In this document: positions 51,013 to 60,112 of the stretch, piece by piece
Layout of the letters: the number at the start of each line of letters is the position of its first letter
Position numbering within the stretch: position 1 is the first letter of the stretch
Source: Gordonia iterans
GTDB taxonomy: Bacteria; Actinomycetota; Actinomycetes; Mycobacteriales; Mycobacteriaceae
Direction of reading: 5' to 3'
NCBI RefSeq assembly: GCF_002993285.1
Contig: NZ_CP027433.1
Coordinates: forward strand, 2,356,001-2,420,000
Length of the DNA: 64,000 bases
The notes under the pieces: generated by a model
Seen by the model: only the letters and a program-made list of their open reading frames with translations
Told to the model about the DNA's origin: nothing
The model's database searches: none
Position numbers and translations under genes: made by a program

Positions 51013-52191
51013 ATGGGTCTTGTCATCGTGGTCGACACGAACGCGCTCTGGGTGAATGACAGCGTTGCCTACGACGAGGGATCCCATTGGAAGACTGTCC
51101 TCGACCTGGCCCGCGCCGATGGGTACGGAACCGAGATTATCGTCCCTGATGTCGTGGTCAGGGAACATGCGCAACACGAGGCCGCGGCCATCTCGAAGGC
51201 TCGTCGCGAAACCGAGAAAGCCCTACGGACGGTCGTCAACCGGGCTCCCCGCGCCGGGCTCACAATCAGCGTGCCGGATCCAGACGCGATGCACGAGGTC
51301 GTCCTCCCCCGGCGAGATGAGATCGCAGCCACGATGCGCAGTCAACTCCGTGCCGCAGGCGTGAAGATCGCCGACTTACCCGACATTTCGCATTCCACCT
51401 TGGTGGACTGGTCACTTGATCGGCATCCGCCATTCGATCAATCAGACAAGGGATACAGAGATGCGCTGTTGTGGCTGACGGTGTGTCGTGTGGCAGCCGG
51501 ATCCGGGCGCGACGTCCTATTCGTCACAAATGACAAGGATTTTCGGCAACACGGTTCGCTCCACCCCCACCTAAAAGCGTCGTTCGAAACTACCGCGCCG
51601 GACAGCACGATCACGCTCGTCGAGGAACTCTCTGAGGCGGTAAAACACCGAAATACCCGGACAGAAGCGAGCGCCGAGGCCGACGATGAAGATGCCGAGG
51701 AAGGTGGCGCCGAAGCCGAGGCACGTGATGAGTTCGACGGTGAGGACGTTAGCCAGTTCTTCGCGTCGAAACGCGACATCTTGCGGAGCGCTCTGCCTGG
51801 CGGACTCGACCGGCTGATCGGCACCGAGATCAGTAGACACTACGACAGGCACCAGGCCGGATCCGATCTTTCACTGCCCGGCCAGGTTGAGAACGCTCAA
51901 ATCGAGTCGATCGAGCCCGATCTCGACGCCCTCTGGATTGACACGCACGAGAACCTCGACGGGGACACCACGCTCGGGTCGGCGATTTTCCCTGCTGAGG
52001 TCCACTACGACGGGTTCGTTCACAAGGCCGACCAGTTTGACGGAGACCCTGCCTGGGTAGTAATCGACCCGGATTGGAACGAGCGGTACGTGCTTGTCTC
52101 GGGGAGCATCGAGGTGGAGATGGAGTTCAATTTCATCATCAGCGGAGAAGAGCTTGAATCCTTGGACCTTATGTCCATCTCTCCGCGCTGA
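51013..52191 (+). CDS. PIN-domain (DUF4935-like) ribonuclease
   Basis: The 392-residue protein begins with PIN motif 1 (MGLVIVVDTNALW, Asp8). It continues with IIVPDVVVREH, KGYRDALLWLTVCRVA and VLFVTNDKDF, giving the acidic cluster of a PIN active site. The C-terminal third has an acidic linker (EASAEADDEDAEEGGAEAEARDE) and an uncharacterised domain with DGDPAWVVIDPDWNERY. It is longer than toxin-type PIN proteins and has no antitoxin-sized neighbour. It likely acts on RNA. The start ATG directly precedes the first beta strand. Confidence 0.75.
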   Translation: MGLVIVVDTNALWVNDSVAYDEGSHWKTVLDLARADGYGTEIIVPDVVVREHAQHEAAAISKARRETEKALRTVVNRAPRAGLTISVPDPDAMHEVVLPRRDEIAATMRSQLRAAGVKIADLPDISHSTLVDWSLDRHPPFDQSDKGYRDALLWLTVCRVAAGSGRDVLFVTNDKDFRQHGSLHPHLKASFETTAPDSTITLVEELSEAVKHRNTRTEASAEADDEDAEEGGAEAEARDEFDGEDVSQFFASKRDILRSALPGGLDRLIGTEISRHYDRHQAGSDLSLPGQVENAQIESIEPDLDALWIDTHENLDGDTTLGSAIFPAEVHYDGFVHKADQFDGDPAWVVIDPDWNERYVLVSGSIEVEMEFNFIISGEELESLDLMSISPR

Positions 52192-52206
52192 GAGCCCGAC
52201 GCACTG

Positions 52207-53037
52207 TCACGTTCGGCTCAGCGCTTCAGCCCGCTCAAATGCGAGTCGGATCAGTGCGAGCGCCAACGCCGCGCAGCCGAGAATCTGCCAGTCCTGACCA
52301 GAGATCGTTGTTGGCGCTGTGCCATCCGGCGACTCCGGGCCGGACGTCGTCTTCGCCGCCTGATACGCCCAGGGGCGGCCGTGGGCATAGCCACTGAGTA
52401 ACTGCCATGCAGCAACGAGCTCAACGCCCTGGTCGATGTCGCCAGCGAATTGGCTCGCGTCAAGCAGTGCCCCTGCCGATTTCACCATCGCGGTGTCGCT
52501 AACTTCTCCCTCAACCTGTCTCAATGTTGTCCGACGTTTCGCGGTCGGTGCGACATATTCTGCAATGATCCAACCCGTCCGCTCATCGAGAATGTCGCCT
52601 TCGCGATCGAAGGCGGCAGCCTCTTCAGGAGTGGACATTCCTTGCTTGACGGTGTCTCGGAACCGTATGTACGACGCGTAATCGGCGGCAACAACTTGGA
52701 GGATCCGGTTTCTTCGCGTGGCGCGATCGTCGGCGCCGAGGATCCAGAGGGCGGTTGAAGCTGTCGTGATGGCGGTACGGATGAGAGTGCAGAAGGCGAA
52801 GGGATTGGATTCCTGCTGCCGTTGCCCGGATTCTCCGACCAGACGCAGGTGATCGATTGCGCTCCCGAGTAGCTGCCAGACGTACTCCTGTGACGTTCTC
52901 TTAACAGGCTCCAGGTACTGGTCATCGGCAGCCATCTCCGAATCGTTTTCGACCTCGAATTTCCACAGTCGATCCAGATACTTATACACTTCGTCAGTCA
53001 GCTGCTCATAATTATCCAGATCTGGGTATGTCGTCAC
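52207..53037 (-). CDS. Hypothetical alpha-helical protein
   Basis: The 276-residue protein is predicted almost wholly helical: NYEQLTDEVYKYLDRLWKFEVEND, SAIDHLRLVGESGQRQQESNPFAFCTLIRTAITTASTALWILG, and GVELVAAWQLLSGYAHGRPWAYQAA. The last has an H in a position reminiscent of HEPN-like folds but without the Arg of R-x4-6-H. No signal peptide is present. It is convergent with the PIN gene (15-bp gap). The GTG at 53037 is the first usable start. I do not recognise the family. Confidence 0.5.
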   Translation of the reverse strand: MTTYPDLDNYEQLTDEVYKYLDRLWKFEVENDSEMAADDQYLEPVKRTSQEYVWQLLGSAIDHLRLVGESGQRQQESNPFAFCTLIRTAITTASTALWILGADDRATRRNRILQVVAADYASYIRFRDTVKQGMSTPEEAAAFDREGDILDERTGWIIAEYVAPTAKRRTTLRQVEGEVSDTAMVKSAGALLDASQFAGDIDQGVELVAAWQLLSGYAHGRPWAYQAAKTTSGPESPDGTAPTTISGQDWQILGCAALALALIRLAFERAEALSRT

Positions 53038-53230
53038 GCAGAGTGATACTACGGCTGCAGCTTAAGATCGGCGACAATCTGGGGCGTTCCAGTCCGGTCG
53101 CCGCCGATGGGTGAACGCACTGTCGCGGTCCAGCCCACGCGTTAGTCGTGCTCGTGATCTGTATCGTCCGTCGATCCACTCAACGCGGCGTCGACGTAAT
53201 CGCTCACTTCTGGTCCACGTTTGCGTCGTT

Positions 53231-54904
53231 CTACAGCTTCCCGGGTTTCACGCGTCCTCCGTCGACTGTCAGGCCGCGGGCCTGCTCGTCGAAACCGTCC
53301 CCCCAGCCGGCCTGGTCTGTACGGGCCAGACCGGCGACTTCTACGACAGTACGTCGTAGACTTGAGAAGTCGCCGCCACCGGAATTGTCAGGCGCCAGGC
53401 GTACCCAGAGACGTCGCCGTCGAACCAGCATGGACACTACAAGTCCGACCACCATCACCACCGACGAGACCAGCACCCAGTTCTGGGCGGGGTCGTGACT
53501 GACCTGCATGGATACCCAGCGCTTGTAGCCGTCGAATCGGATCACGGTGCCACCGGGCAGCGTCGTGCTCTGGCCGACGTCGAGGTTCACCGAAGCCTTG
53601 CGCACCAGGCGATCCTGGTCGATCAGCGAGCGATCCAAGGTGTAGACGCTCTGCGCGCGGCCGGTGTCCAGGCCTGCGTCGCCGACGTACACGCGGATCG
53701 CGACCGCCGGGTTATTCACCTGCGCTGACTGTGAAAGCAGCAAGGTGGCGTGATAGGTCGGGTAGGGAGCGAAGAGGCCGGCGATGGCGACCTGGTGCTT
53801 GCGGCGCTCGTCCTCGTCCGGGTACATCCCGGCCGGGGTGTCAAAGCGCACGGCGCCATCGGAGAGCATGGTCTGGACGTCCTGCGGGAGGAACGGCGCG
53901 GTCTGCGTGCGTGACTCGCCGTTGGGCCAGGTCACGGTGAAGGTCGGCGCGAAACCGTTGCCGAGGACATAGATCCGGTCCCCGGCGATCCGCAGCGGAT
54001 GATTGACGCGAATCATGCCCTTGTCCCACTGGTCCTCGGGCTTGGACACGTCAGTCGTGTACGACACGTCCGAGGTGTACATGTCCGGCTGCCCGTTGGG
54101 CAGGAAGCTGGCCTCGAACTCGTCGACGGTGATGCAGAACGGTGAAAGATCGGTGCCGTCGACCATCGCACCGGATCGGAAGCTGTCGTACACGGCGGTG
54201 GAGGTGTTGCAGAGGACTTGGTCGTCGTCGGCCACCAGGATGCGCGTCCCCTCGTACCCGAAGAGCTTCCCGACCGCGATGGTCACCAGCAGCGCCACCA
54301 GCGAGATGTGGAAGGTCAGGTTCCCGACCTCGCGCAGGTAGCCCTTCTCTGCGGAGACTTCGACGGCCCCGCCTGGATATGTCTTGGATGGTTCGACGAC
54401 GCGGGTCTTGGTGCGCCACCCACGTAGATTCGCGGTGACGCGTTCGGATAGTTCCTCCGGGGTGCCGTCGACGGTTTGGGTCAGGTGGCGTGGCAGGCGG
54501 CTGAGGTTGCGCGGCGCTTTGACCGGTTCGGCACGCAATTGCTCGATGAACTCCCAGCAGCGCGGGGTGATGCAGCCGATCAGGGACACGAACAGCAACA
54601 CGTAGATCGCGGTGAACCAGGCCGACGAGAAGACCTCGAACAGCTGGAAGCGGTCCATCCAGACGCCGAGTTCACCGCGGTCGGCGATGTACCGCTGCGT
54701 CTTTCCCTCGTTCAGGTCGCGCTGGGGCAGCAGTGCGCCCGGGATCGCGGCGAGGGCCAGCAGGAACAGCAGGGCCAGCGCGGTGCGCATCGACGTCAGC
54801 TCGTGCCAGGACTTGCGCAGCGGGTTGATTAGCCAGCGGCGCAACGGCCCCGGCCGGGCCGGGCCGGGACGCGGCGGGCTCGGGGCGGTGGCGGTCTGTG
54901 TCAT
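53231..54904 (-). CDS. ResB-like cytochrome c biogenesis protein
   Basis: The 557-residue protein has three N-terminal membrane segments (TALALLFLLALAAIPGALLP; FTAIYVLLFVSLIGCITPR; TFHISLVALLVTIAVGKLFGY), a large extracytoplasmic domain and a fourth segment near residue 480 (WVLVSSVVMVVGLVVSMLV), the ResB/Ccs1 plan. It normally works with CcsA (ResC) to deliver and attach haem to apocytochrome c. No CcsA gene is in this window, so it must pair with one elsewhere or serve another role. It lies downstream of VKOR and DsbA-like genes in the same direction. Confidence 0.9.
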   Translation of the reverse strand: MTQTATAPSPPRPGPARPGPLRRWLINPLRKSWHELTSMRTALALLFLLALAAIPGALLPQRDLNEGKTQRYIADRGELGVWMDRFQLFEVFSSAWFTAIYVLLFVSLIGCITPRCWEFIEQLRAEPVKAPRNLSRLPRHLTQTVDGTPEELSERVTANLRGWRTKTRVVEPSKTYPGGAVEVSAEKGYLREVGNLTFHISLVALLVTIAVGKLFGYEGTRILVADDDQVLCNTSTAVYDSFRSGAMVDGTDLSPFCITVDEFEASFLPNGQPDMYTSDVSYTTDVSKPEDQWDKGMIRVNHPLRIAGDRIYVLGNGFAPTFTVTWPNGESRTQTAPFLPQDVQTMLSDGAVRFDTPAGMYPDEDERRKHQVAIAGLFAPYPTYHATLLLSQSAQVNNPAVAIRVYVGDAGLDTGRAQSVYTLDRSLIDQDRLVRKASVNLDVGQSTTLPGGTVIRFDGYKRWVSMQVSHDPAQNWVLVSSVVMVVGLVVSMLVRRRRLWVRLAPDNSGGGDFSSLRRTVVEVAGLARTDQAGWGDGFDEQARGLTVDGGRVKPGKL

Positions 54905-54967
54905 ATGGCCAACTCCACGTCGAACGGGAAGGTCATCGGGTCCGTGTGCGCGGATTCAAGGGGTGAT

Positions 54968-55567
54968 TCACACCAGCGATGTCCAGTAGTCCCAGAATCG
55001 GACTGTGATCGCGATGATGATCAGGGCGAACCAGGCGGTGACGATCAGGCTCCGGTACTCGATCACAACAGCGATGACGCGGCTGTACGGTCGCCCCCGC
55101 TGGGCCAGCGGTTGCAGATTCGTGACGGTCACTCCGACGAAGATCGGTATTGTCACCGCCCACACCACCATGCAGTACGGGCACAGGGCACCGATCCGGT
55201 ACAGGCTCTGGAAGATCAGCCAGTGCACGAACACCACCGCGAACGTGACCCCGGCCTGCAATCCCAGCCAGAACCAGCGATAGAAGTCGGCGCCGGCCAA
55301 CAGCGCCGCGCCGATCGTTGCGCACACGGCAAAGCCAGCGACACCGAGGATCGGGTTCGGGATGCCGAATGCTTCGGCTTGCGGTGTGGTCATCACCGAT
55401 CCGCATGAGAGCACCGGGTTGATGCTGCATGTCGGAATGTAGTCCGGGTTCTTGAGCAGAGCGATCTTCTCGACCAGCAGCGCCGTCGCGGCGACCAGCC
55501 CGATGACACCTCCGGCTGTCAGCAGTACCGCCAGACCCCGATGGTTCGTGGTAGCGCGGTCACTCAT
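54968..55567 (-). CDS. VKOR-family membrane disulfide oxidase
   Basis: The 199-residue protein has four or five membrane helices, the cysteine pair in PTCSINPVLSCGSVM, and the quinone-side C-x2-C GALCPYCMVVWAV. This is the vitamin K epoxide reductase fold, used by actinobacteria in place of DsbB. It would reoxidise the DsbA-like protein using menaquinone. Its ATG overlaps the DsbA-like gene's stop by 8 bases, supporting a functional pair. Confidence 0.92.
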   Translation of the reverse strand: MSDRATTNHRGLAVLLTAGGVIGLVAATALLVEKIALLKNPDYIPTCSINPVLSCGSVMTTPQAEAFGIPNPILGVAGFAVCATIGAALLAGADFYRWFWLGLQAGVTFAVVFVHWLIFQSLYRIGALCPYCMVVWAVTIPIFVGVTVTNLQPLAQRGRPYSRVIAVVIEYRSLIVTAWFALIIIAITVRFWDYWTSLV

Positions 55568-56216
55568 CGAGCGCGTTGTCGAAGGCTGCCTGCAGGTCCT
55601 GAGCGGTCCTCGGGTTGAGCCGTTCCCCGTTCAGGAAGAAGGTCGGAGTTCCCTGTACACCGAGGGCTGTGCCGTCTTTGGTGCTCTGATCAACACGCGC
55701 ACGCGTGGCGGGATCTTTCACATCAGCGGAGTACTGATTCATGTCCAGACCGAGGTCGCGGGCCAGGCCCGCGAAGTACTCCTCCTGGGAGTCCTCTTTG
55801 TGTCCCCATTCACCGACGGTCTCGAACAGTCGTTTGTACATGGGTTCGAACTTGCCTTGGTTCGCCGCGGCCTCCGAGGCCAGGGCGGCGTTCATCGAGT
55901 TGTTGTGCAGGGGCATGTGACGAACCACGAAGGTGACCCGGTCCCCGTACTTGGTGCGCAGTTCCTCCACCGCGGGGAACGCCGCCAGACAGCCTTCGCA
56001 CTCGAAGTCGAGGAACTCGACGAAGGTAGCCTCTGGCCCGTTGGAGAGTTTGTTGCTGTCCGCGCGGACCAGGAGCTCGGTGTTCGCCGCCGTTGATGGT
56101 CCGTTGACGGCGCTGATGTCAGAATCGTCGTCTCGGGCGCTCACGAAGAGGAAAATTCCGATCGTCAGAACAACGACCGCTGCTAGCGCTATCGATATTT
56201 TGGTGCTCTTGGTCAC
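55560..56216 (-). CDS. DsbA-like thioredoxin-fold oxidoreductase
   Basis: The 218-residue protein has an N-terminal membrane anchor (ISIALAAVVVLTIGIFLFVSA) and an extracytoplasmic thioredoxin fold with C-E-G-C in EFLDFECEGCLAAFPAVEELR and the cis-Pro loop GVQGTPTFFLNGER. It is the partner of VKOR for forming disulfides in exported proteins. The GTG at 56216 begins immediately before the anchor; the frame extends upstream but is low-complexity. It is divergent from copC. Confidence 0.9.
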   Translation of the reverse strand: MTKSTKISIALAAVVVLTIGIFLFVSARDDDSDISAVNGPSTAANTELLVRADSNKLSNGPEATFVEFLDFECEGCLAAFPAVEELRTKYGDRVTFVVRHMPLHNNSMNAALASEAAANQGKFEPMYKRLFETVGEWGHKEDSQEEYFAGLARDLGLDMNQYSADVKDPATRARVDQSTKDGTALGVQGTPTFFLNGERLNPRTAQDLQAAFDNALDE

Positions 56217-56407
56217 AAGTTCTGCTTTCGGTTCGGGACAGGCGCTGACTCGGCTTCGCGGGTGTACTCGCACGAGCAGGCGGTGCTCCCCTTCCGTTCT
56301 GCGGGGAGGATGCCGCGAAGTGGGAGAAGCGCCGCCACCTGCACACCCTGAACTGTGTAGGGACGTGCGAGGGACCGGCACCGCTCAACGGTAGCGGACC
56401 TGGCAGC

Positions 56408-56959
56408 ATGTGGCATATGAGCGTTTGTCGAGTCTCCCGTTCGTTCGCTGCGGCGATTGCCGGAGCCCTTTTTCTGGCCACGCTGCTGACCGGTGTCGGA
56501 GTCGCCGCGGCGCACACCGGTGCCACCGGTTCCAGCCCGGCAGACGGGGCCACGGTGCAGACCTCGCCCGGCCAGGTGGCGGTGACCTTCAACGAGAACC
56601 TTCGCCCCGAGTTCGCCCACCTCACAGTCGTGGGGCCTGACCGCAACTTCTACCAGCAGGGACAAGCAGCCGTTGAAGGCAACGCCGTCTCGGTGCCGGT
56701 GAACTCCCTTGGCCCCGCAGGCAAGTACGAGATCAATTTCCGGGTCACCTCGGCCGACGGTCACGTGGTGCAGGGCCAGCGGACCTTCACCCTGGCCGTG
56801 GCCGGTGACGGTGCCCCCGGTGAGCAGGCCGCTCCCGACGACAGCTTCACCAACTCCGAACACGGGCTGGCGTGGTGGGCGTGGGTCCTGATCGGGTTGG
56901 CAATAGCAGTGGTGGTCGCCGCCGCAGTGGTGCTGCTGCTCCGGCACCGCCGGTCCTGA
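56408..56959 (+). CDS. CopC/YobA-like copper-binding protein with C-terminal anchor
   Basis: The 183-residue protein has a signal peptide (SFAAAIAGALFLATLLTGVGVAAA) cleaved before His in AHTGATGSSPADGA; this N-terminal His, with the later His in TSADGHVVQGQRTF, forms the Cu(II) site. A single C-terminal helix (WWAWVLIGLAIAVVVAAAVVLLL) anchors it outside the membrane. An ATG at 56417 is an alternative start. It is followed by the CopD-type gene, a usual partner. Confidence 0.9.
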   Translation: MWHMSVCRVSRSFAAAIAGALFLATLLTGVGVAAAHTGATGSSPADGATVQTSPGQVAVTFNENLRPEFAHLTVVGPDRNFYQQGQAAVEGNAVSVPVNSLGPAGKYEINFRVTSADGHVVQGQRTFTLAVAGDGAPGEQAAPDDSFTNSEHGLAWWAWVLIGLAIAVVVAAAVVLLLRHRRS

Positions 56960-57126
56960 GTCTCCCCGCCCCTATTCGACGCGGCCTGCGGTGACCTGCG
57001 TGATAGCGCCGGTCGCCAAGAGGCGTCCGGGCCCGGGTTTGTCGTGAGCTGCGCCCGAGCGTGGGTGCTGCTCGTTTTCAGCACGCCGGTTTGTCGGCCT
57101 TAGAGTGGAGCCATGAGTACCGCGTC

Positions 57127-59205
57127 ATGAGCACGACCACTCCGCGCGCGCAGGCCGGTGCTGACCGTGACAGCCTGCGGGATCCGTCGAGCCCTCGCCG
57201 CCGGCTGATTCTGGCGATGGGGCTCGTCGCGGCGATGGCGGCGGTGGTCGTCACCGCGATAAGCGCGGCGACCGCGGTGCGACTCACCGGTCTTCCTGAT
57301 CCGGGCTGGGCCGCGGTGTACGGCCAGCCGGTGCTGACCGCCACCGGACAGCTGTTCGCCGCGATCGGTTTCGGCGGGGCCATCTTCGCGGCGTTCTTCG
57401 TGCCACCGCAGAGCGACGGTCAACTCGACGTCGGCGGCTACCGGGCCCTGCGTTGGTCCTCGGCCGCGTTCGCGTGCTGGAGCATGATCTCGCTGGCCCT
57501 GATCCCGGTCTCGATGGCCAACTTCTCCGGGTGGGGTCTGGCGACCACGATCACCCGATGCGCCGAGACCATCGGTCCGAGTGAGGTGCTCGGGGTCTGC
57601 GGGGTCAACCCGCAGTCGACGTACCTGCTGTGGTCGGCGATCTTCGCGATCGCCGCCGCGGTGATCGCGCGTGCCGCCCTGAAGTGGGGCTGGACGCTGC
57701 TGGTGATCATCCTGGGGTTCCTCTCGCTCATGCCGCCGGCGCTGTCCGGGCATTCCTCGGCCGGGGGCAATCACGACCTGGGCACCAACAGCCTGATCCT
57801 GCACATCGTCGCCGCCGCCGCATGGACGGGCGGGCTCGTGGTCGTCCTCGCGTACTGCTTCGGCAAGGGACGCTGGCGTAACCTCGCGCTGCGCCGCTAT
57901 TCGCGGGTCGCGTTCTGGTGTCTGATCGTGGTCGCGTTCAGCGGTGTGGTCAACGCCCTCCTGCGCGTCAGTATCGGCCAGGTGTTCACCAGCACCTACG
58001 GGCTGGTGGTGCTCGCCAAACTCGCCGCGCTGCTGATCGCCGGCGTGCTGGGCCTGGTGCACCGTCGCCGGACGATCGCCGAGCTCGAACAGACCGATGA
58101 ACCGCGCACCTCGCTGTTCGTACGGCTCGCCGCAGTCGAGGCATTGGTGTTCGCTACCGCCTTCGGCCTGGCCGCTGGACTGTCCCGAACTCCACCACCG
58201 GTCCTGGAGACCGCCGAAGTGAATGTAACCGAGGAGAAGCTCGGCTACCGGCTCGACCAGGCCCCGTCGCTGGCACAACTCGCCTTCGACTGGCGCTTCG
58301 ATCTGATCTTCGGCACCTTCGCGATCGTCGCGGCTGTCGTCTATGTACTCGGCGTGGTTCGGTTGCGTAAGCGGGGTGACCCCTGGCCGGTCGGCCGGAC
58401 CATCGCCTGGCTGCTCGGTTGCGCGGCGCTGCTCATCGCGACCTCGTCAGGGCTGGGCAAGTACGCGCCCGCGGTGTTCAGCGTGCACATGATGAGCCAT
58501 ATGATGCTGTCGATGATGGTGCCGGTCCTGATGGTGCTCGGCGCACCGGTCACCCTCGCGTTGCGGGCGATCCCGCCGGCCGGCCGTGACAACCCGCCCG
58601 GCCCGCGCGAATGGATCCTCTCCGGCATCCACAGCAAGTACTCGCGTTTCGTCACCCACCCGCTGATCGCGGTGACCGTGTTCGTCGGCAGCTTCTACAT
58701 CCTATATCTGGGCGGCGTCTTCGAGGCGATTGTCGAGAACCACTCCGCGCACCTGGCGATGAATCTGCACTTCCTGATCAGCGGCTACCTCTTCTACTGG
58801 ATCGTCATCGGAATCGACCCCGCACCGCGTCAACTCTCCCCCGTCGCCAAACTCGGCATCGTGTGGGGATCGCTCCCCTTCCACGCCTTCTTCGGCGTCG
58901 CGCTCATGATGACCACCGCCCTGATCGCCGGCGACTGGTACCGCTCCCTCGGACTCGGCTGGCCAGGACACGACCTCTACGCCGATCAGCAAGTCGACGG
59001 CGGCATCGCATGGGCCACCGGCGAATTCCCCCTCATCGTCGTCATGCTCGCCCTGCTGATCCAATGGCAACGGTCGGGCACCCGAGCAGCCGCACGATTC
59101 GACCGCAAAGAAGACCGCGACCAGGACGCCGAACTGGCCAGCTACAACGCCATGCTCACCCAAATGCGAGCCGAACGACCCCGCCCCGGAGACGACTCTC
59201 ACTGA
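57127..59205 (+). CDS. CopD / CtaG-like fusion copper transport protein
   Basis: The 692-residue polytopic protein has a first half like CopD (HSSAGGNHDLGTNSLILHIVAAAAWTGGLVVVLAYCF, with conserved His). The second half resembles CtaG/caa3 assembly proteins (VFSVHMMSHMMLSMMVPVLMVLGAPVTLALRA; HLAMNLHFLISGYLFYWIVIGIDP). This fusion is common in actinobacteria and is thought to move copper across the membrane, possibly for oxidase assembly. A short ATG at 57113 is also in reach but out of frame. It is downstream of copC (167-bp gap). Confidence 0.9.
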   Translation: MSTTTPRAQAGADRDSLRDPSSPRRRLILAMGLVAAMAAVVVTAISAATAVRLTGLPDPGWAAVYGQPVLTATGQLFAAIGFGGAIFAAFFVPPQSDGQLDVGGYRALRWSSAAFACWSMISLALIPVSMANFSGWGLATTITRCAETIGPSEVLGVCGVNPQSTYLLWSAIFAIAAAVIARAALKWGWTLLVIILGFLSLMPPALSGHSSAGGNHDLGTNSLILHIVAAAAWTGGLVVVLAYCFGKGRWRNLALRRYSRVAFWCLIVVAFSGVVNALLRVSIGQVFTSTYGLVVLAKLAALLIAGVLGLVHRRRTIAELEQTDEPRTSLFVRLAAVEALVFATAFGLAAGLSRTPPPVLETAEVNVTEEKLGYRLDQAPSLAQLAFDWRFDLIFGTFAIVAAVVYVLGVVRLRKRGDPWPVGRTIAWLLGCAALLIATSSGLGKYAPAVFSVHMMSHMMLSMMVPVLMVLGAPVTLALRAIPPAGRDNPPGPREWILSGIHSKYSRFVTHPLIAVTVFVGSFYILYLGGVFEAIVENHSAHLAMNLHFLISGYLFYWIVIGIDPAPRQLSPVAKLGIVWGSLPFHAFFGVALMMTTALIAGDWYRSLGLGWPGHDLYADQQVDGGIAWATGEFPLIVVMLALLIQWQRSGTRAAARFDRKEDRDQDAELASYNAMLTQMRAERPRPGDDSH

Positions 59206-59308
59206 CCAGGCGTGGGGGGTGGCCCGATCAGACGAGCCGGCGTGATCGACGGCGACCGGCCACCTCGCCGATCCGGTGCGCGGCACGTGATCGCAACAGC
59301 CGGGGCAC

Positions 59309-60112
59309 TCATATCGGTAGCACCACGTCGAACATGAATGTGATCCGGATCCAGTCGACGAGTTCGTTCCACCAGCCGAAAAGCAGGAGCACGCCGACCG
59401 CGATCATCGCGATCCCGCCGATCACCTGAATCACGCGGGCATTGCGGCGCAGGAAAGCCAGGCCGCGGACCGCCCATGCCGAGGAGAAAGCAAGAATCAC
59501 AAAGGGCAGCCCCAGACCCAGGCAGTACGCCACCACCAGCACCGTGCCGCGGAAGGCATCCATCCCGTCCGTGCCGCTCGCGGTGACCAACACCACCGAC
59601 AGCGTCGCGCTGGTGCACGGGATCCAGCCGACGGCGAACACCGCCCCCAGAATCGGTGCTCCGAACCAGTTCGAGAGCTTCACCGGCATAGGTAGACGAT
59701 GATCCTTGGTCCTGATCGTCCCGATGAACACCAGGCCCATCACGATCACCACGACACCGCCGATACGCTGCAACAGCAGCATGCGGCTCTCGTCGTACAA
59801 CGCGCCGGTCAGGCCGAAGAAGGCCACCGTGAACAGCGTGTAGACCACCGTGAAGCCCAGGACGAACAGCAGCGCGGCACCGACCACCCGCAGTCGGCCC
59901 TTCTTCCGCGGCTCGTCCGGCGTCGCGGCCGGAGCCTCCGCGCCGACCAGGCCCGCCAGATAAGAGAGGTAACCCGGCACCAGCGGAATCACACACGGCG
60001 ACGCGAACGACACCAACCCGACCAGCACACACACCCCGATCGCAAGCACCAACGGCCCCGACGCAGCGGTATTGGCGAAGGTCTCGGCGACACTGGCCAA
60101 CGACGTGGACAT
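59309..60112 (-). CDS. CcdA-type thiol-disulfide transporter
   Basis: The 267-residue membrane protein has six helices and paired cysteines in SFASPCVIPLVPGYLSYLAG and AVGWIPCTSATLSVVL, the CcdA/DsbD-beta signature. It carries electrons from cytoplasmic thioredoxin to the outside and reduces ResA-type proteins. Its ATG overlaps the ResA stop (TGATG at 60110-60114), so the two are translationally coupled. Confidence 0.93.
   Translation of the reverse strand: MSTSLASVAETFANTAASGPLVLAIGVCVLVGLVSFASPCVIPLVPGYLSYLAGLVGAEAPAATPDEPRKKGRLRVVGAALLFVLGFTVVYTLFTVAFFGLTGALYDESRMLLLQRIGGVVVIVMGLVFIGTIRTKDHRLPMPVKLSNWFGAPILGAVFAVGWIPCTSATLSVVLVTASGTDGMDAFRGTVLVVAYCLGLGLPFVILAFSSAWAVRGLAFLRRNARVIQVIGGIAMIAVGVLLLFGWWNELVDWIRITFMFDVVLPI

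Noticed and set aside
57100..58278. 392-codon frame opposite the CopD/CtaG gene
   Set aside because: Antisense to a highly conserved membrane protein gene; no recognisable domain.
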